This document shows positions 33,529 through 44,114 of a stretch of DNA of 64,000 nt, piece by piece. Position 1 is the stretch's first letter. The number at the start of each line of letters is the position of its first letter. Both the position numbers and the translations under genes were made by a program. This stretch comes from Volvariella volvacea V23 (lineage: Eukaryota > Basidiomycota > Agaricomycetes > Agaricales > Pluteaceae): positions 291,199-355,198 of the forward strand of contig KB722753.1 of assembly GCA_000349905.1 (NCBI GenBank). Reading direction: 5' to 3'. Under the pieces are notes generated by a model. That model had not been told where the DNA came from, searched no databases, and saw nothing but the letters and a program-made list of their open reading frames with translations.

Positions 33529-34177
33529 GTCGATTTTGTTGTGGAGATAGGAGGTGATTGTGTGTGTGTTGGGTGTTGAAGTGTCGAGACTGACGAACTG
33601 CTCCGTCTTCGAACAATGTCTTTTATATGTGGATGAGACTCCCAGGGCCTTACGAGGTATCAGTTTGTCATATTCCTTTGGGATTGCGTGGCTCACACCG
33701 TTATTGGACAAGTGTAATACTCTCTTCGCTAGCTCACGGCTGCGGGTATACGTAAAACAAGTACAATCGGCGATACGTGGGTTAGAAAGAGCTCACTGGC
33801 ACGGTGGGCCAAGGAGGACCCTCAGGAGACATTGGTCACGCAATCTACGCATTGGCAGCTGACGCTTTCTTACCAGGGCCTGATGGGCATCATGCCTTTC
33901 TCTGTCAGCATATTTTGAAAGCGAGAATGTTCACTGGTTGATCCCGTTCAGATGTGGCATTGTATCCCACCGCCTGCCGTAATCCAGCATTGAGACCCAC
34001 CCATTCCCGATGGGTGAAGAGGCGAGCTGTCGGAGTCATCGCAACATATGGGGACATTGAGCATCCGAGTTGGTAGACAAACGCTTCTCGAATGTACCTC
34101 ACCTCAATGCTCTGCTCTTTTTTTTGAGAGTCACCACCGTCGTCACCGTTGCGCTCAAAAGGGGTATCACTGAAGCG
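33529..34177. other. intergenic upstream of SDR
   Basis: SDR promoter side. No gene is recognised before the dispersed repeat. Confidence 0.45.
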
Positions 34178-34397
34178 TCAGAGCCGTAGTTCAACGCTTG
34201 CAAAACAGCCGCTGTTAGTAATTCCGCTGAGTCTCCTCGACATCGACACATGTGCCCACCACCTCTCCGATGTGCAACGTCTGTCGAGGACGCGCAAGCC
34301 ACGGCACTCGTCGTATGTCTAGCTCTCAAAAGTGTGCTTAGTCATCACACCCACAGACCCAGGGCAAAGTTTGGCTGATCTAATCTGGTCACTGGAG
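34178..34397 (+). repeat. dispersed repeat, copy B (partner at 5.1 kb)
   Basis: Same orientation and order of landmarks as 5061-5320, with deletions: GTTCAACGCTTGCAAAACAG, TGAGTCTCCTCGAC, CGTCTGTCGAGGACGCGCAA, TTAGTCATCAC, TTTGGCTGATC and AATCTGGTCACTGGAG. It ends about 240 bp before the RPAP1 start codon, so it may overlap that promoter. Confidence 0.7.
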
Positions 34398-34633
34398 GCA
34401 AGTGGGTGTCCCAGCACTCTCAGGCCAGGGCACCGGGCATTCAGACCACGACCACGACCGCGTTGCTTGCTTGCTGCACGACTTCCATCTATGCGCTAGA
34501 CCAGCCCAAACAGCATTTGGCCACCACCACACTAGACTGCTGGCTCCATTCTTCTGCTCCCCCACGTCTTTGCATCGCTTTCACTCTGCTCGCTTGCACT
34601 TGCATCCTCCAGTAATCTGCCACACTCGCAATA

Positions 34634-37600
34634 ATGTCCTTAATCGGCTCAATAGTAGAACGAAAGCCGAGTTCAGCGCCATCAGTACCGCCCAAAGCAC
34701 CCGCTTCTTCTTCTTCAGGCGTCAATGGGTTTCCTGCCGTACAGCACCGGTCGAAGAGTGTTTTTGCTAGGAACAAGGAGGAGGCTAGACGACAGGGCGC
34801 AGGTGCTCGTGGAATGCAGCAGGGGCCGCCTCAGGTTCCGGTTGTAGTACCTGCTGGTGCTGGTGCCCCTAACAGAAGCGGTGCTGCTATGAAAATCAAA
34901 GGGGGCCAACAGGCACTGGAGACGGGTACAGCTTCAATGACCACAGCAGCGCATACTTTACCCGCACTCGCTATTAGCTCGATGCCTACGCCCCAGCCCC
35001 CAGCATCAATCACGGCTGGGAAGAGAAAGGAACGTGACCCCGGACTTGAGGAAGAGGGCGAACAACAATGGCGCAAACGAATGAGCGAAGAGAACGATAG
35101 GAGGCTTGATTCGATGAGCCAGGAAGAGATTGACGAAGAGAAGAGGGAGATTCTGGAGCGGTTTGGTGCTGGCATTGGGGACTTGTTTAGGAAGGTTAGG
35201 GAGGCTAGGGAGAGGAGGGCTGCTGGCCCCGGTGCACAAGGTAGCGACGGCAAAGACGAAAAAGTACGGGAATCTGAGAAGGATCTTGATGGACTCGAAG
35301 AAGGTACAGTCTTATCATCCAAAGTTACAATTACTTCAAACGCTTATTGGCCTGATACAGTTCCTATCGCCCCATCCCGCCGTCAATCCCCAACACGCCT
35401 CACAGCCGGCTCACCACCACCAGCACTGACAACAAGCAGCACCCGTCCATCCAGCCGGGCAACGCTCGACAGAAAACTGCGTTTCGCAGAACTCAGCCCA
35501 GATGATGTGCATGTGTACGAATCTGCACCGCCGTCGCCAAAGAGGAAACCTTTGTTGGCACTACCTTCGCCTGTGGAGGGTGATAAGGACGTCGTTTCGC
35601 TGGGTGAGTGGAAGGGAAGGCTGGTGGTGCCGCAACCGAAACGAGCGGATGAAGGGCATCTGGATTCAGCGATTTCGTTGGAGGCCGAGGATAGGAACGC
35701 GGGAGGCGAAATTGTATCGAAGGAGACAACGAATGTATCGACTCAGGTGCCGGCACCGGCACAGAAACTAGCAGCAACAGTGGCGAGTGACGAACCAGAA
35801 GAAGGAACGCCAGAGTACATCCGTCGTCGATTCTTTCCAGACGCTCCAGCCAACGATCCAAATCTAGCCTGGATGTCTCCAGATCCCCAGGCCAGCACGG
35901 GGTCAGGCACTGGCGTTGCTACTAGTGCCGGCACCAACAGCATAAATGCGAGCACCACCTCTCCCGCAGATACCGCAACTACTTCCTCTTATTCTCAGAG
36001 GTTCGACCTTCATGGTGCTCCAATCCCAGAAACACTTTCGTCTACGCTACCCACACATTTAGGTCTCCATCATCATGCAGAGGGTACTCACGCTGGGTAT
36101 ACGCTGGATGATATATTCTTGTTGACCAGGAGTACTGTACCTGCGCAAAGGGCCACTATGTTGAGCGTATTAGCTGGGATTGCAAGGAGGGCTAGGAAGC
36201 AAGCTGAGGGGAAGTTCCAAGATGCACATGAGAGGATTAGGGAGTACGAGGGGAAGGAGGAGGATTTGAGAAAGAGGATTTTGGGTGCTGGAGTTAATGC
36301 TCTAATTGAGAAGGGAAGTGTCGGTGCTAGGGCTATTGAGGTGATCTGGGAATGCGTTGTTGGATGGAGTAAGAGACACGATGATGGATTGGACGACAAC
36401 TATGATTGCGATAGCGCGGGTGACAACGACGCCGACAGTGATAACATTGGAGGAGGGATGGAATTGCAGCAGCCTGAGAGGGACAATGCGATTTCCTCGC
36501 TTCAAGTCGAGCAGTACTTCCTTCCGCAAATTACTGTGTTACTCTCTCAAGGGGGGCTTACTCCCGAATCGTCGCTTCAAGTTTTGGATATCGTTTATCG
36601 GCTAGCCAGGCACAGTAATGCCATCATAACGGCTATAATTAATACTAAAGCTCTCCTCACAACAATCCTCCAAACGTTTCTCTTGACGCCCGTCACACCC
36701 TCTCCATCTTCAACGAACCAAGCACTCCCCAACCCGCTCACCCTCAAACTTCTTATCGTACTCATCAAATCCTCCCGATTCAATGCGTCTGCTCTCCTCG
36801 AATACACGGATCCACTACTGCGGTTTATCACCATGCTGCCACCCGATTCCTCGCCTTACCCGCAAGGACTGGCAGCGAAGCTTGTAGGATTGACGCTGGA
36901 GGTCTATAGGGCCCTAGCAGGATACGGGTTCTACAGCAACATCGCAAGTACAGCGATGGAGCGGTTCGACAAACTCGCAAGATGGATCAAGGAGAGTGGT
37001 TCACCTGACACCCATGCCCTCGGATCGCACGGGCAACTGGAACCGCGAACGCCCTTCACTGTCCCGAGAAAAGTTGTCGTTTCGTGGTTGAGGCTGTTGG
37101 AGTCGTGGATTGTATGCGCGGTTGATCCTCATAAGACTACGCCTGATCATGATATTTTGTGGAGCCAGGTTGTTGGTTGGGGGTGGAGTGGGGAAGTTTG
37201 GAGCGTCCGAGCGCTTTTGACCTCTCGACCTCGAAGTTTGTCGAAGGACGCGGGGAAGGATGGCGTTGTTTGGGGTGCGATGTGGAGTGCGTTGTCCGTG
37301 TGGTTGGAGGGGTGTAGAGTTAATGGGATAAGAGGCGGTGAAGATGAACGGAACATTGTTTTGGGATGGGTGGAGAGCGGATTCCAGGAAGGTGGTGTGG
37401 AGAGAGGCATTTTGGGTGCCGCTTTGCAAGCTTTGAAAGAGGACTTGCAAGGCCTTGACAACGAATCATTGAAGGAAGAGCAGGCTAGTGTCGTGAACAA
37501 GCTCCATCGTCTGGGAAGGAACGCCAGGATTGTTTCGTCCGCGGTTAGATTATGGCTGGCCTGCACACCATCGTCGAAACCAGCCTCAGGCCCATTGGCT

Positions 37601-39199
37601 TCACCGCCCTTTGATCTGCCTTATCCCTCCCTATCACAGCTATCCGCTATCATCGTCAACCACCCCTTGTGGACCGTCACCTCGAGTCTATCCTCCCTCA
37701 CGCCCCTCCTTCGTCCGTTAAGCACTCTTCTATGGCGCTACCTCTACCTGTCCCGCTGTCTCCCTGGTATACCATCGACCCTTTGGGTAGCTCAAGCTCT
37801 TACAATCTTAACACGTCTCCAACCAGGCGATGAAGACGCAGCTTCAGATATTGCAGAAGAGTTGACTAGTCTGATGAGCGTAGAGTGGTTAGTTCAGAAC
37901 GGGCTGAGGGTCCCAGATGCTGCGGTGATAAAGATTTGGGAGAAGGGCGGGTTTCGGGTTTTGGACCCGTTCTTTGCGGATGGGATAAGACCGCGCAAGG
38001 AGGAGCTTGGAGGAGAGGAAGACGGCGACGGCGACGATGGAGGGAAGGAGAGCCCGTTTGTGGGGCCATTGTGTCCTACGCCAAAATCAGTTGCGAGTAC
38101 GACAACTTTGAGGCTTGTGGCGCCTTCATCGACGGCAGTCAGGGAGTATGGGCTGCCCCTGTTCAATGATTGGATGCTGTTGCCTCTTAATCACCTCTTG
38201 CGTTCTGGGACGTCGCCCGTGTTCAAGAACTTACCACCAGGGTGGGATGCGGATGAAGTTGAGGTTACCACTACGGCGCTGACATTCGCTAATACATGTC
38301 GGGAGATATTGACAAGATTCAAATTGAGGGAATTTGTGCTTACGAGGGAGGAGGCGGTGTTTGGGTGTATGAAAGTTTATATGCTTGAACATGGACAGGA
38401 TCAGAACGATTCGATGGAGGTGTTTAGAGATAAAGTTGTCGAGGGTCTGATGCAGGAGTTGTTGAAACCCTATAGATTCTCGGAATCAGAGTCGTTCAAG
38501 CGGATATCTCATGCCTCCACGTCCACGCCTAGCCCACAGTCCCTACAGCCCTCCAGAGACCTCGAGCAAGTCGCCAAACGCTTCCTAGGCACAACACCCT
38601 TCTACCAATGGTACACCGACTTTGTCCAACTCTACGACTCGATCTCCTTCTCTCAGCCTTTGTTCTCCACTCTTCTCCTCCCGCCTACATCCATGTCCTA
38701 CCCAGTCGACTACAGAAAATATCTCTGGGCAGAATACGGGCATGTGATCAGAAACCTCAGAAAAGTCAAGACCGAAGACGTAATCTGCGGGGACTTGAGA
38801 GAGTACTTGTGGCCTGTGGAGAGTGACCCGGAGGTTATTGGAGCGTATCTGAGAAGGGCGGTGAGAGGGGAGACCGAGGAGTTTACAAGATTTGTGGCAG
38901 TACATCATTTGGCGTGTAACATCTGGAAGGATTTGGAGAGAGGGAGGGAGGGAGAGAAGTGGTGGAAGGAGGAGAGGGCAAGTAAATTGGTCAAGGCGAT
39001 TGTTGACCAGGGCGGAATGGAGGTTGTGAAGGAAGTATTGAGGTACAATCAGCCGCAGACATCGTCGGAAGGAGATGTGTGGCTGCCGCCTAGGTGCTTT
39101 GAGAATGTGGAAGGTGTGAGAGAGGAGAGGTTGAGGGCGTTGAAAGAGTGGGGTGGAGAGAGGTATGTGGAGAGACTCAAGGGAGTTTACGATCTGTAG
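34634..39199 (+). CDS. RPAP1: RPAP1-like RNA polymerase II-associated protein
   Basis: A single 1521-codon exon from ATG 34634. RPAP1 (yeast Rba50) is an assembly and import partner of RNA polymerase II. The N-terminal RPAP1 block is present at about residues 150-195 (MSEENDRRLDSMSQEEIDEE, then ILERFGAGIGDLFRKVREAR). The C-domain block lies at about 280-420 (KLRFAELSPDDVHVYESAPP, VSLGEWKG, GTPEYIRRRFFPDAPANDPN LAWM). The remaining thousand residues are helical, HEAT-like and poorly conserved, as in other RPAP1 proteins. Absence of introns in such a long gene contrasts with its neighbours. The N-terminus includes Pro/Ala/Ser-rich disordered stretches. Confidence 0.92.
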   Translation: MSLIGSIVERKPSSAPSVPPKAPASSSSGVNGFPAVQHRSKSVFARNKEEARRQGAGARGMQQGPPQVPVVVPAGAGAPNRSGAAMKIKGGQQALETGTASMTTAAHTLPALAISSMPTPQPPASITAGKRKERDPGLEEEGEQQWRKRMSEENDRRLDSMSQEEIDEEKREILERFGAGIGDLFRKVREARERRAAGPGAQGSDGKDEKVRESEKDLDGLEEGTVLSSKVTITSNAYWPDTVPIAPSRRQSPTRLTAGSPPPALTTSSTRPSSRATLDRKLRFAELSPDDVHVYESAPPSPKRKPLLALPSPVEGDKDVVSLGEWKGRLVVPQPKRADEGHLDSAISLEAEDRNAGGEIVSKETTNVSTQVPAPAQKLAATVASDEPEEGTPEYIRRRFFPDAPANDPNLAWMSPDPQASTGSGTGVATSAGTNSINASTTSPADTATTSSYSQRFDLHGAPIPETLSSTLPTHLGLHHHAEGTHAGYTLDDIFLLTRSTVPAQRATMLSVLAGIARRARKQAEGKFQDAHERIREYEGKEEDLRKRILGAGVNALIEKGSVGARAIEVIWECVVGWSKRHDDGLDDNYDCDSAGDNDADSDNIGGGMELQQPERDNAISSLQVEQYFLPQITVLLSQGGLTPESSLQVLDIVYRLARHSNAIITAIINTKALLTTILQTFLLTPVTPSPSSTNQALPNPLTLKLLIVLIKSSRFNASALLEYTDPLLRFITMLPPDSSPYPQGLAAKLVGLTLEVYRALAGYGFYSNIASTAMERFDKLARWIKESGSPDTHALGSHGQLEPRTPFTVPRKVVVSWLRLLESWIVCAVDPHKTTPDHDILWSQVVGWGWSGEVWSVRALLTSRPRSLSKDAGKDGVVWGAMWSALSVWLEGCRVNGIRGGEDERNIVLGWVESGFQEGGVERGILGAALQALKEDLQGLDNESLKEEQASVVNKLHRLGRNARIVSSAVRLWLACTPSSKPASGPLASPPFDLPYPSLSQLSAIIVNHPLWTVTSSLSSLTPLLRPLSTLLWRYLYLSRCLPGIPSTLWVAQALTILTRLQPGDEDAASDIAEELTSLMSVEWLVQNGLRVPDAAVIKIWEKGGFRVLDPFFADGIRPRKEELGGEEDGDGDDGGKESPFVGPLCPTPKSVASTTTLRLVAPSSTAVREYGLPLFNDWMLLPLNHLLRSGTSPVFKNLPPGWDADEVEVTTTALTFANTCREILTRFKLREFVLTREEAVFGCMKVYMLEHGQDQNDSMEVFRDKVVEGLMQELLKPYRFSESESFKRISHASTSTPSPQSLQPSRDLEQVAKRFLGTTPFYQWYTDFVQLYDSISFSQPLFSTLLLPPTSMSYPVDYRKYLWAEYGHVIRNLRKVKTEDVICGDLREYLWPVESDPEVIGAYLRRAVRGETEEFTRFVAVHHLACNIWKDLERGREGEKWWKEERASKLVKAIVDQGGMEVVKEVLRYNQPQTSSEGDVWLPPRCFENVEGVREERLRALKEWGGERYVERLKGVYDL

Positions 39200-40122
39200 C
39201 GAATGCTGGATTAGCGGATCATTGTAGCCATAGGTATACAGTCACCGTATCGACGACGAATGCAGCGTATTTATAATTGACTTGAATCGCGTCGGTGTAG
39301 ACTTAGATGAGACGGCTTCAAGCTTGAATATTCGAAGTGACACGAACACGCTTCTCAAGCCCATACCAACTTATTTGTTTCGCAACACATCCATAGTTCA
39401 TCTATGCATAGTCGCTCCCCGGACTTGGTCATGCATATGCTATAGGGGTCATTCCCATATACCATCCCGAGCGGAGCTTTATATGCCGCTACTTTTGTGA
39501 GACCGCTCTCTCATCACGGCAGCCCACCACGCAACGAAGGCCAGATATTGACAACCAGCACACCTCTCAGCTTGTACCCGTCCCTTCTCCATTGGATAGC
39601 ACCAGTACTTAGCATATGGCGATTTATGCACCAATCGGTGGAAAGGCTGATGACTCGACAAGGCAGGAACAAGAAGGGAAGGGTAGTAACTTCGCTTAAG
39701 TCCCCGAGTCAGGTCTACAACTCTTCCTCCTCGCTCTCATCTCCTAGTTCATAGCAATGCCTGGGGTAATGCGGTCCTACAATGTGATAACATATTACTG
39801 TCATTATCTTATTAGGATTGCATGGGGACGCAATTAGCTGTTGTCAAGGCGTGAAGCTTATGAGTAGTAGTCAATATGTCCGTGCTGATGAGATATCATC
39901 AAACCGCTTTATCTTATCTAAATGAGAATTGGGATCAATGATGCAAATCCAGAAGTTGGATGATAAATCTGCCCATTACAAATGCCTTAGGCTTTCAAGC
40001 CAGCCAATTTGACTTCAATCGTTCATTCAAACCCAGTCCCGATCTTTGTCGTGGACGTCGACCGCGGTTGGAACACGACCGCAACCGTACTTGCAGTTCA
40101 CCACCAGCGCTTATAGACTCCG
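39200..40122. other. intergenic RPAP1 to GSH2
   Basis: 3' region of RPAP1 and promoter of GSH2. No supported gene was found; the small open frames near 39.3-39.7 kb start at ATG but have no domain or conservation signal I can see. Confidence 0.45.
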
Positions 40123-41925
40123 ATGACCAACTTTGATTACAAAAACTGGCCGCCCCAACTTACCGATGAACAACTCGAACAGCTCAGTATATACGCAACA
40201 ACCTACGCTCTCTCTCATGGTCTCCTCTATCTTCCTCCAACTCCAACCGATCAACTCCAACCGCTAGTCCCAGCATCAGCAATCCATGCACCCATAAGTC
40301 TTTTTCCCGCACCTTTTCCGAGGAAGCTATTCGAGCACGCCCAAAAGCTACAACACGCATACAATGTGCTATACGCGAGGGTTGCACTGGATATCGAGTT
40401 CTTAGACAGAGTCATGGGTGCTGAGAAAGGCGTGGGAGTCGTTGACGATTTCGTTGGACAGCTGTGGAAGGGTTGGAAGAAGATTAGAGACGACGGCGTC
40501 CCCAGGGTAATTCAACTCTTGTCCACTGCCATAATGAAGGAAAAACTCAATGGCACTTCAATTGCTGTAGCCCCTTCAGTTGGGACTCTTTAGATCGGAC
40601 TACTTGCTGCATGACAACGAGAGTCAACCTTTGTCTCTGAAGCAAGTTGAATTCAATACCATTTCATCGTCATTCGGAACGTTGTCAGAGCGTACGGCTG
40701 CCTTGCACAGGTAAGACAGCTATTCCATGTCTTTGCCTGCGTTCCTAATTATGTCCATCATTAGACACCTGGAAGCGACAATAGGGTACTATGGCGTATC
40801 TTCTGTACTACAGCCAGAGAATTTTCCTCCAAATGAGACAACTTCAGGCTTGGCTCGGGGCTTGGCTGCCGCACATGCTGCCTATGGTGTTGAGGGGTAT
40901 AAATCCTGCTTTTCCTCTCTACCCTACTAGGAAGCTTATAAGTGTTGCGCCTATAGCGCCTATATCCTGTTTGTCGTCCAGCCAGGAGAGCGAAATGTGT
41001 TTGACCAGAGATGGTTAGAGTATGAGCTGCTCGACACGTACGCCACTAACACCTTCTATGCTTTCTTCATCGATTTACGTGGCGCTCCAGACACAGAATT
41101 CGTGTCATCCGTCAGACGTTCGACGAACTCATCAATTCTGCTTCTATTTACCCGGATAACAACGCACTATACCTTTCCGTTTCGACACTCTCTACTTCGC
41201 CGATTGAGATATCAACCATTTACTTTCGGGCCGGATATACACCCAATGATTACCCTACCGAGGAGCATTATGCTATCAGGTTTTTACTCGAAAGGTCAAA
41301 AGCAATCAACTGTCCTTCCATCCCTCTCCAACTTGCAGGAGGAAAAAAGGTTCAGGAGGTTCTGACTCAACCTGGTGTCCTTGAGCGATTCATCTCCCCG
41401 TCTGACGGGCTAGACCTCGATGCTCTAAGGGCGAGTTGGATGTCAATGTGGGGTCTCGACATTAGTGAGGATCTCGTCACCCCCGATCTCGAAGCTCAGG
41501 AATCAGGGAGGGAAGAGTTTGGTGTCGTTAAAGCCAGGAGGCTGGCTGGGTCTCTGGTACTCAAGCCGCAACGAGAGGGTGGAGGCAATAACGTCTACAA
41601 AGAGTCTATCCCAGAATTCCTCGACAAACTACCCGTCATAGAAAGACAAGCGTGGATCGCCATGGAGTTGATCAGGCCGCCTGAAAATGTTGGGGGTTAC
41701 CTTGTCAGGTCGGGAACTAACGAGGCCGGCAGTAAAGCGGTGAAAGCTGAGGTAGTTAGTGAGCTCGGCATCTTCGGATGGGCATTGTTTGGTGATGGGG
41801 GTGGGGGTGTTAAGGTTGAGGATCAAACTGTTGGGTGGCTTGTGAGAACCAAAGGAAAGGAAAGTAACGAAGGTGGAGTCGCTACTGGATTTTCCGTGTT
41901 GGACTCGATAGTCTTAGTAAACTGA
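40123..41925 (+). CDS. GSH2: glutathione synthetase
   Basis: The ATP-grasp enzyme joins gamma-glutamylcysteine and glycine, the last step of glutathione synthesis. Exon 1 (40123-40507, ending GVPR) contains the family N-terminus. Following exons give PLQLGLFRSDYLLHDNESQP, GYYGVSSVLQPENFPPNETT, AYILFVVQPGERNVFDQRWL, RVIRQTFDELINSASIYPDN, IYFRAGYTPNDYPTEEHYAI and AINCPSIPLQLAGGKKVQEV. The ATP-binding end reads LKPQREGGGNNVYKESIPEF, WIAMELIRPPENV and SELGIFGWALFGDG. Five exons are needed, and the joins keep the frame throughout (for example ELLDT to HRIRVIRQ). Stop at 41925 after DSIVLVN. About 500 residues, normal for eukaryotes. Confidence 0.94.
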
Positions 41926-42359
41926 GCACAATATAAAGGTAAGCTGTTCTCATCCCTTGCAGGTCGGCCCCCAACCGCTTATGAGATTACAGTACATAGG
42001 TTGCATTATGTATCCGTAGTCTCCGCATATGTCATCAGAAGAAGTGCTAATATTTTTAACCGTGCTCCGGGTTTTGATCTCGACCACCAGAACCGTCGAA
42101 ACAGGAACCGAGGATTAACCCTTCTCGTAATTCACCTCGCTGCCCTCGCTGCCCTCCTTTTTCATCCATGCACGACCTAACATTATCGGGGAAATTGGGG
42201 TAGGGAAAGTTTGATATATACTGGCACATGGACAAGACGCCCAACCGATTTAACCACGACAAAACTCCCCCCACCTTCCCTCCTTCTAAATGATAAGTCT
42301 GGAGATAAAATGCTACAAATAGGCGGACCTTCAGTGGATTAATCCTGCACCCCATCGTC
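41926..42359. other. intergenic GSH2 to GH131
   Basis: Short spacer between two plus-strand genes. No motif of note. Confidence 0.45.
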
Positions 42360-43585
42360 ATGATTGGAATTGGCTCGAAGATTGGTTTCTTGTCCGCCGT
42401 CTTCTGCTTGCTCACCTCCTGTGAGCTCCATCCCGTGTCCAGCACACCGATCATTTACGATGGGCGAGCGAGGTTCAATCTAACTGCCGCGGATTTGGAT
42501 GCTTCAAATGATCCATTTCTCACGTTAGTTGGTTATCATTTTTCGGACCGGATATGACCGCTGATGCATTCCCTGGCTAGCGTCGTGAAGGGCACGGAGG
42601 CAGCAAGCCATGTAAGTGGTGTTCCATCCTTAGCTCATATTAAGACAACTAAACCTTTCATCACACGCTAGTACACTGAACTTCTAGGACGTTCGGTTCG
42701 TCCAACGTCGCTGTGGAGCCACCCCTTCTACCCAACCGAGCAAGCAATATCTGTGTCCATCGACAATTCATCGGTCTTCTACCCTGGTGGCAACAATCCG
42801 CAGTTTGGGTTCCGAAGAACGGAGCTGATAGCGCAGAAGAACAAAAATCCTGGGGAGCTGAATGAAGAGACGGAGCGTGGCACCACAGTGTTTCATTTCT
42901 CGATTCGGGATGACTACAAGCTGGGCTGGGAGAGGAGATTGTTGGACATGAGGCACGAATATCAGATTGTGTTCATTGAGCCTAGTGATGGAACGCATGT
43001 CTTTGGCGTTCAGTTAGGTCAGTATACTCGAGTACTCGGAACTGGAAAGTACTAATTTATCTTCTATCTAGGCACGCCATTCGCAAACCCAACTAGCGCG
43101 TTGCCCGCCGCTAATGCTAACCACTTCAAGATCCTTGATCACTCTCTGAACGTCATTTTCTCAACCCCCTTCATCCCCGGCGGCGTCTGGCATAACTTTG
43201 CCATTCAGGTAGATTGGAAGAAATCTACACTGGGTGTATGGTTTTCTAGGGATGGGAAACCGCTTCAACCAGTTACCAAGCTGGTGGAAAATAAGAGTGT
43301 CCCACCTGGAGAAGTGGTGAAGGGAGAATTCCACTTTGGTCTATTGAAGGTAAGTCGTGTTGGCGACCTAGTTGGTTCTCGCCTTTCCATCCATTGACTA
43401 ATACTGGCGAATAGTTACCACTCGTAAATCCAGCCGATTCGCCTCAAAACCAGAACGACGTTGTACATTATGGCTTGCAAGAAGGAACTAGGGAAGCTTT
43501 GCTATATTCCGGTGTATTTATAGAAGATGTGAAAGGGGGCATTTCAGTGGCTCCCGGGCAATACGCCAAACCCATAGGAAGCTAA
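42360..43585 (+). CDS. glycoside hydrolase family 131 beta-glucanase
   Basis: A secreted enzyme: MIGIGSKIGFLSAVFCLLTS is a signal peptide. The mature part starts IIYDGRARFNLTAADLDASN and continues PFLTVVKGTEAASHYTELLG, SVSIDNSSVFYPGGNNPQFG, FRRTELIAQ, HEYQIVFIEPSDGTHVFGVQ, GGVWHNFAIQVDWKKSTLGV and GEFHFGLLKLPLVNPADSP. This order is characteristic of GH131, fungal enzymes with broad activity on beta-1,3/1,6- and beta-1,4-glucans. Five or six exons are read; introns begin at about 42521, 42612, 43020 and 43350 with GT donors. Stop at 43583-43585 after AKPIGS. No carbohydrate-binding module is attached. Confidence 0.9.
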
Positions 43586-44114
43586 TTCAGCTTGGGGGGA
43601 TGATCGGATTGACTTGTATTATTATTGGTGGATCATTGGAAATAACGCTCAAGTGTATCTGGATAGATTGTGTAGTCTCCAATGGCTTTTTTTTGTGATA
43701 TGACTAGGTTCCATATGCACCGACACGTCAGCATAGCATATTTCGTACTTCCAATTATCTCCTTGTACAAAGAAGGATTGAAAGCATCATGCACATGGCT
43801 TGCGATATTATTGTGTTTAAGGAATCGATTATCACTCGATGCTCTTGGCGCTTGGTTTGTGTACTTGTGGATCCGGATATGACAGCTACACCCACTGTTT
43901 AGTGCTGATCAGCGCGGTGAATAGAGAACCCCCTTGTGGCGTCTTCAGCATAATAACTTGGACTGCTGGCGCACGCACCTTAGTGTGTGCTATCCTGTGG
44001 CCACTCTTGAAATGGTCGTCCTGATCGCCCTATATAAGGACACTGTACGGAAGGGGCCATACCGACCCAACATTTTTTGCACTTCATCTCACTCCTCTGT
44101 TTCAAACTACCCCT
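43586..44114. other. intergenic GH131 to F-box gene 2
   Basis: 3' region of GH131 and promoter of the next gene. A TATA box is described separately. Confidence 0.45.
44031..44038 (+). promoter_or_regulatory. TATA box of F-box gene 2
   Basis: TATATAAG lies 77 nt upstream of the ATG at 44115, a normal distance for a fungal core promoter with a short leader. Confidence 0.55.
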
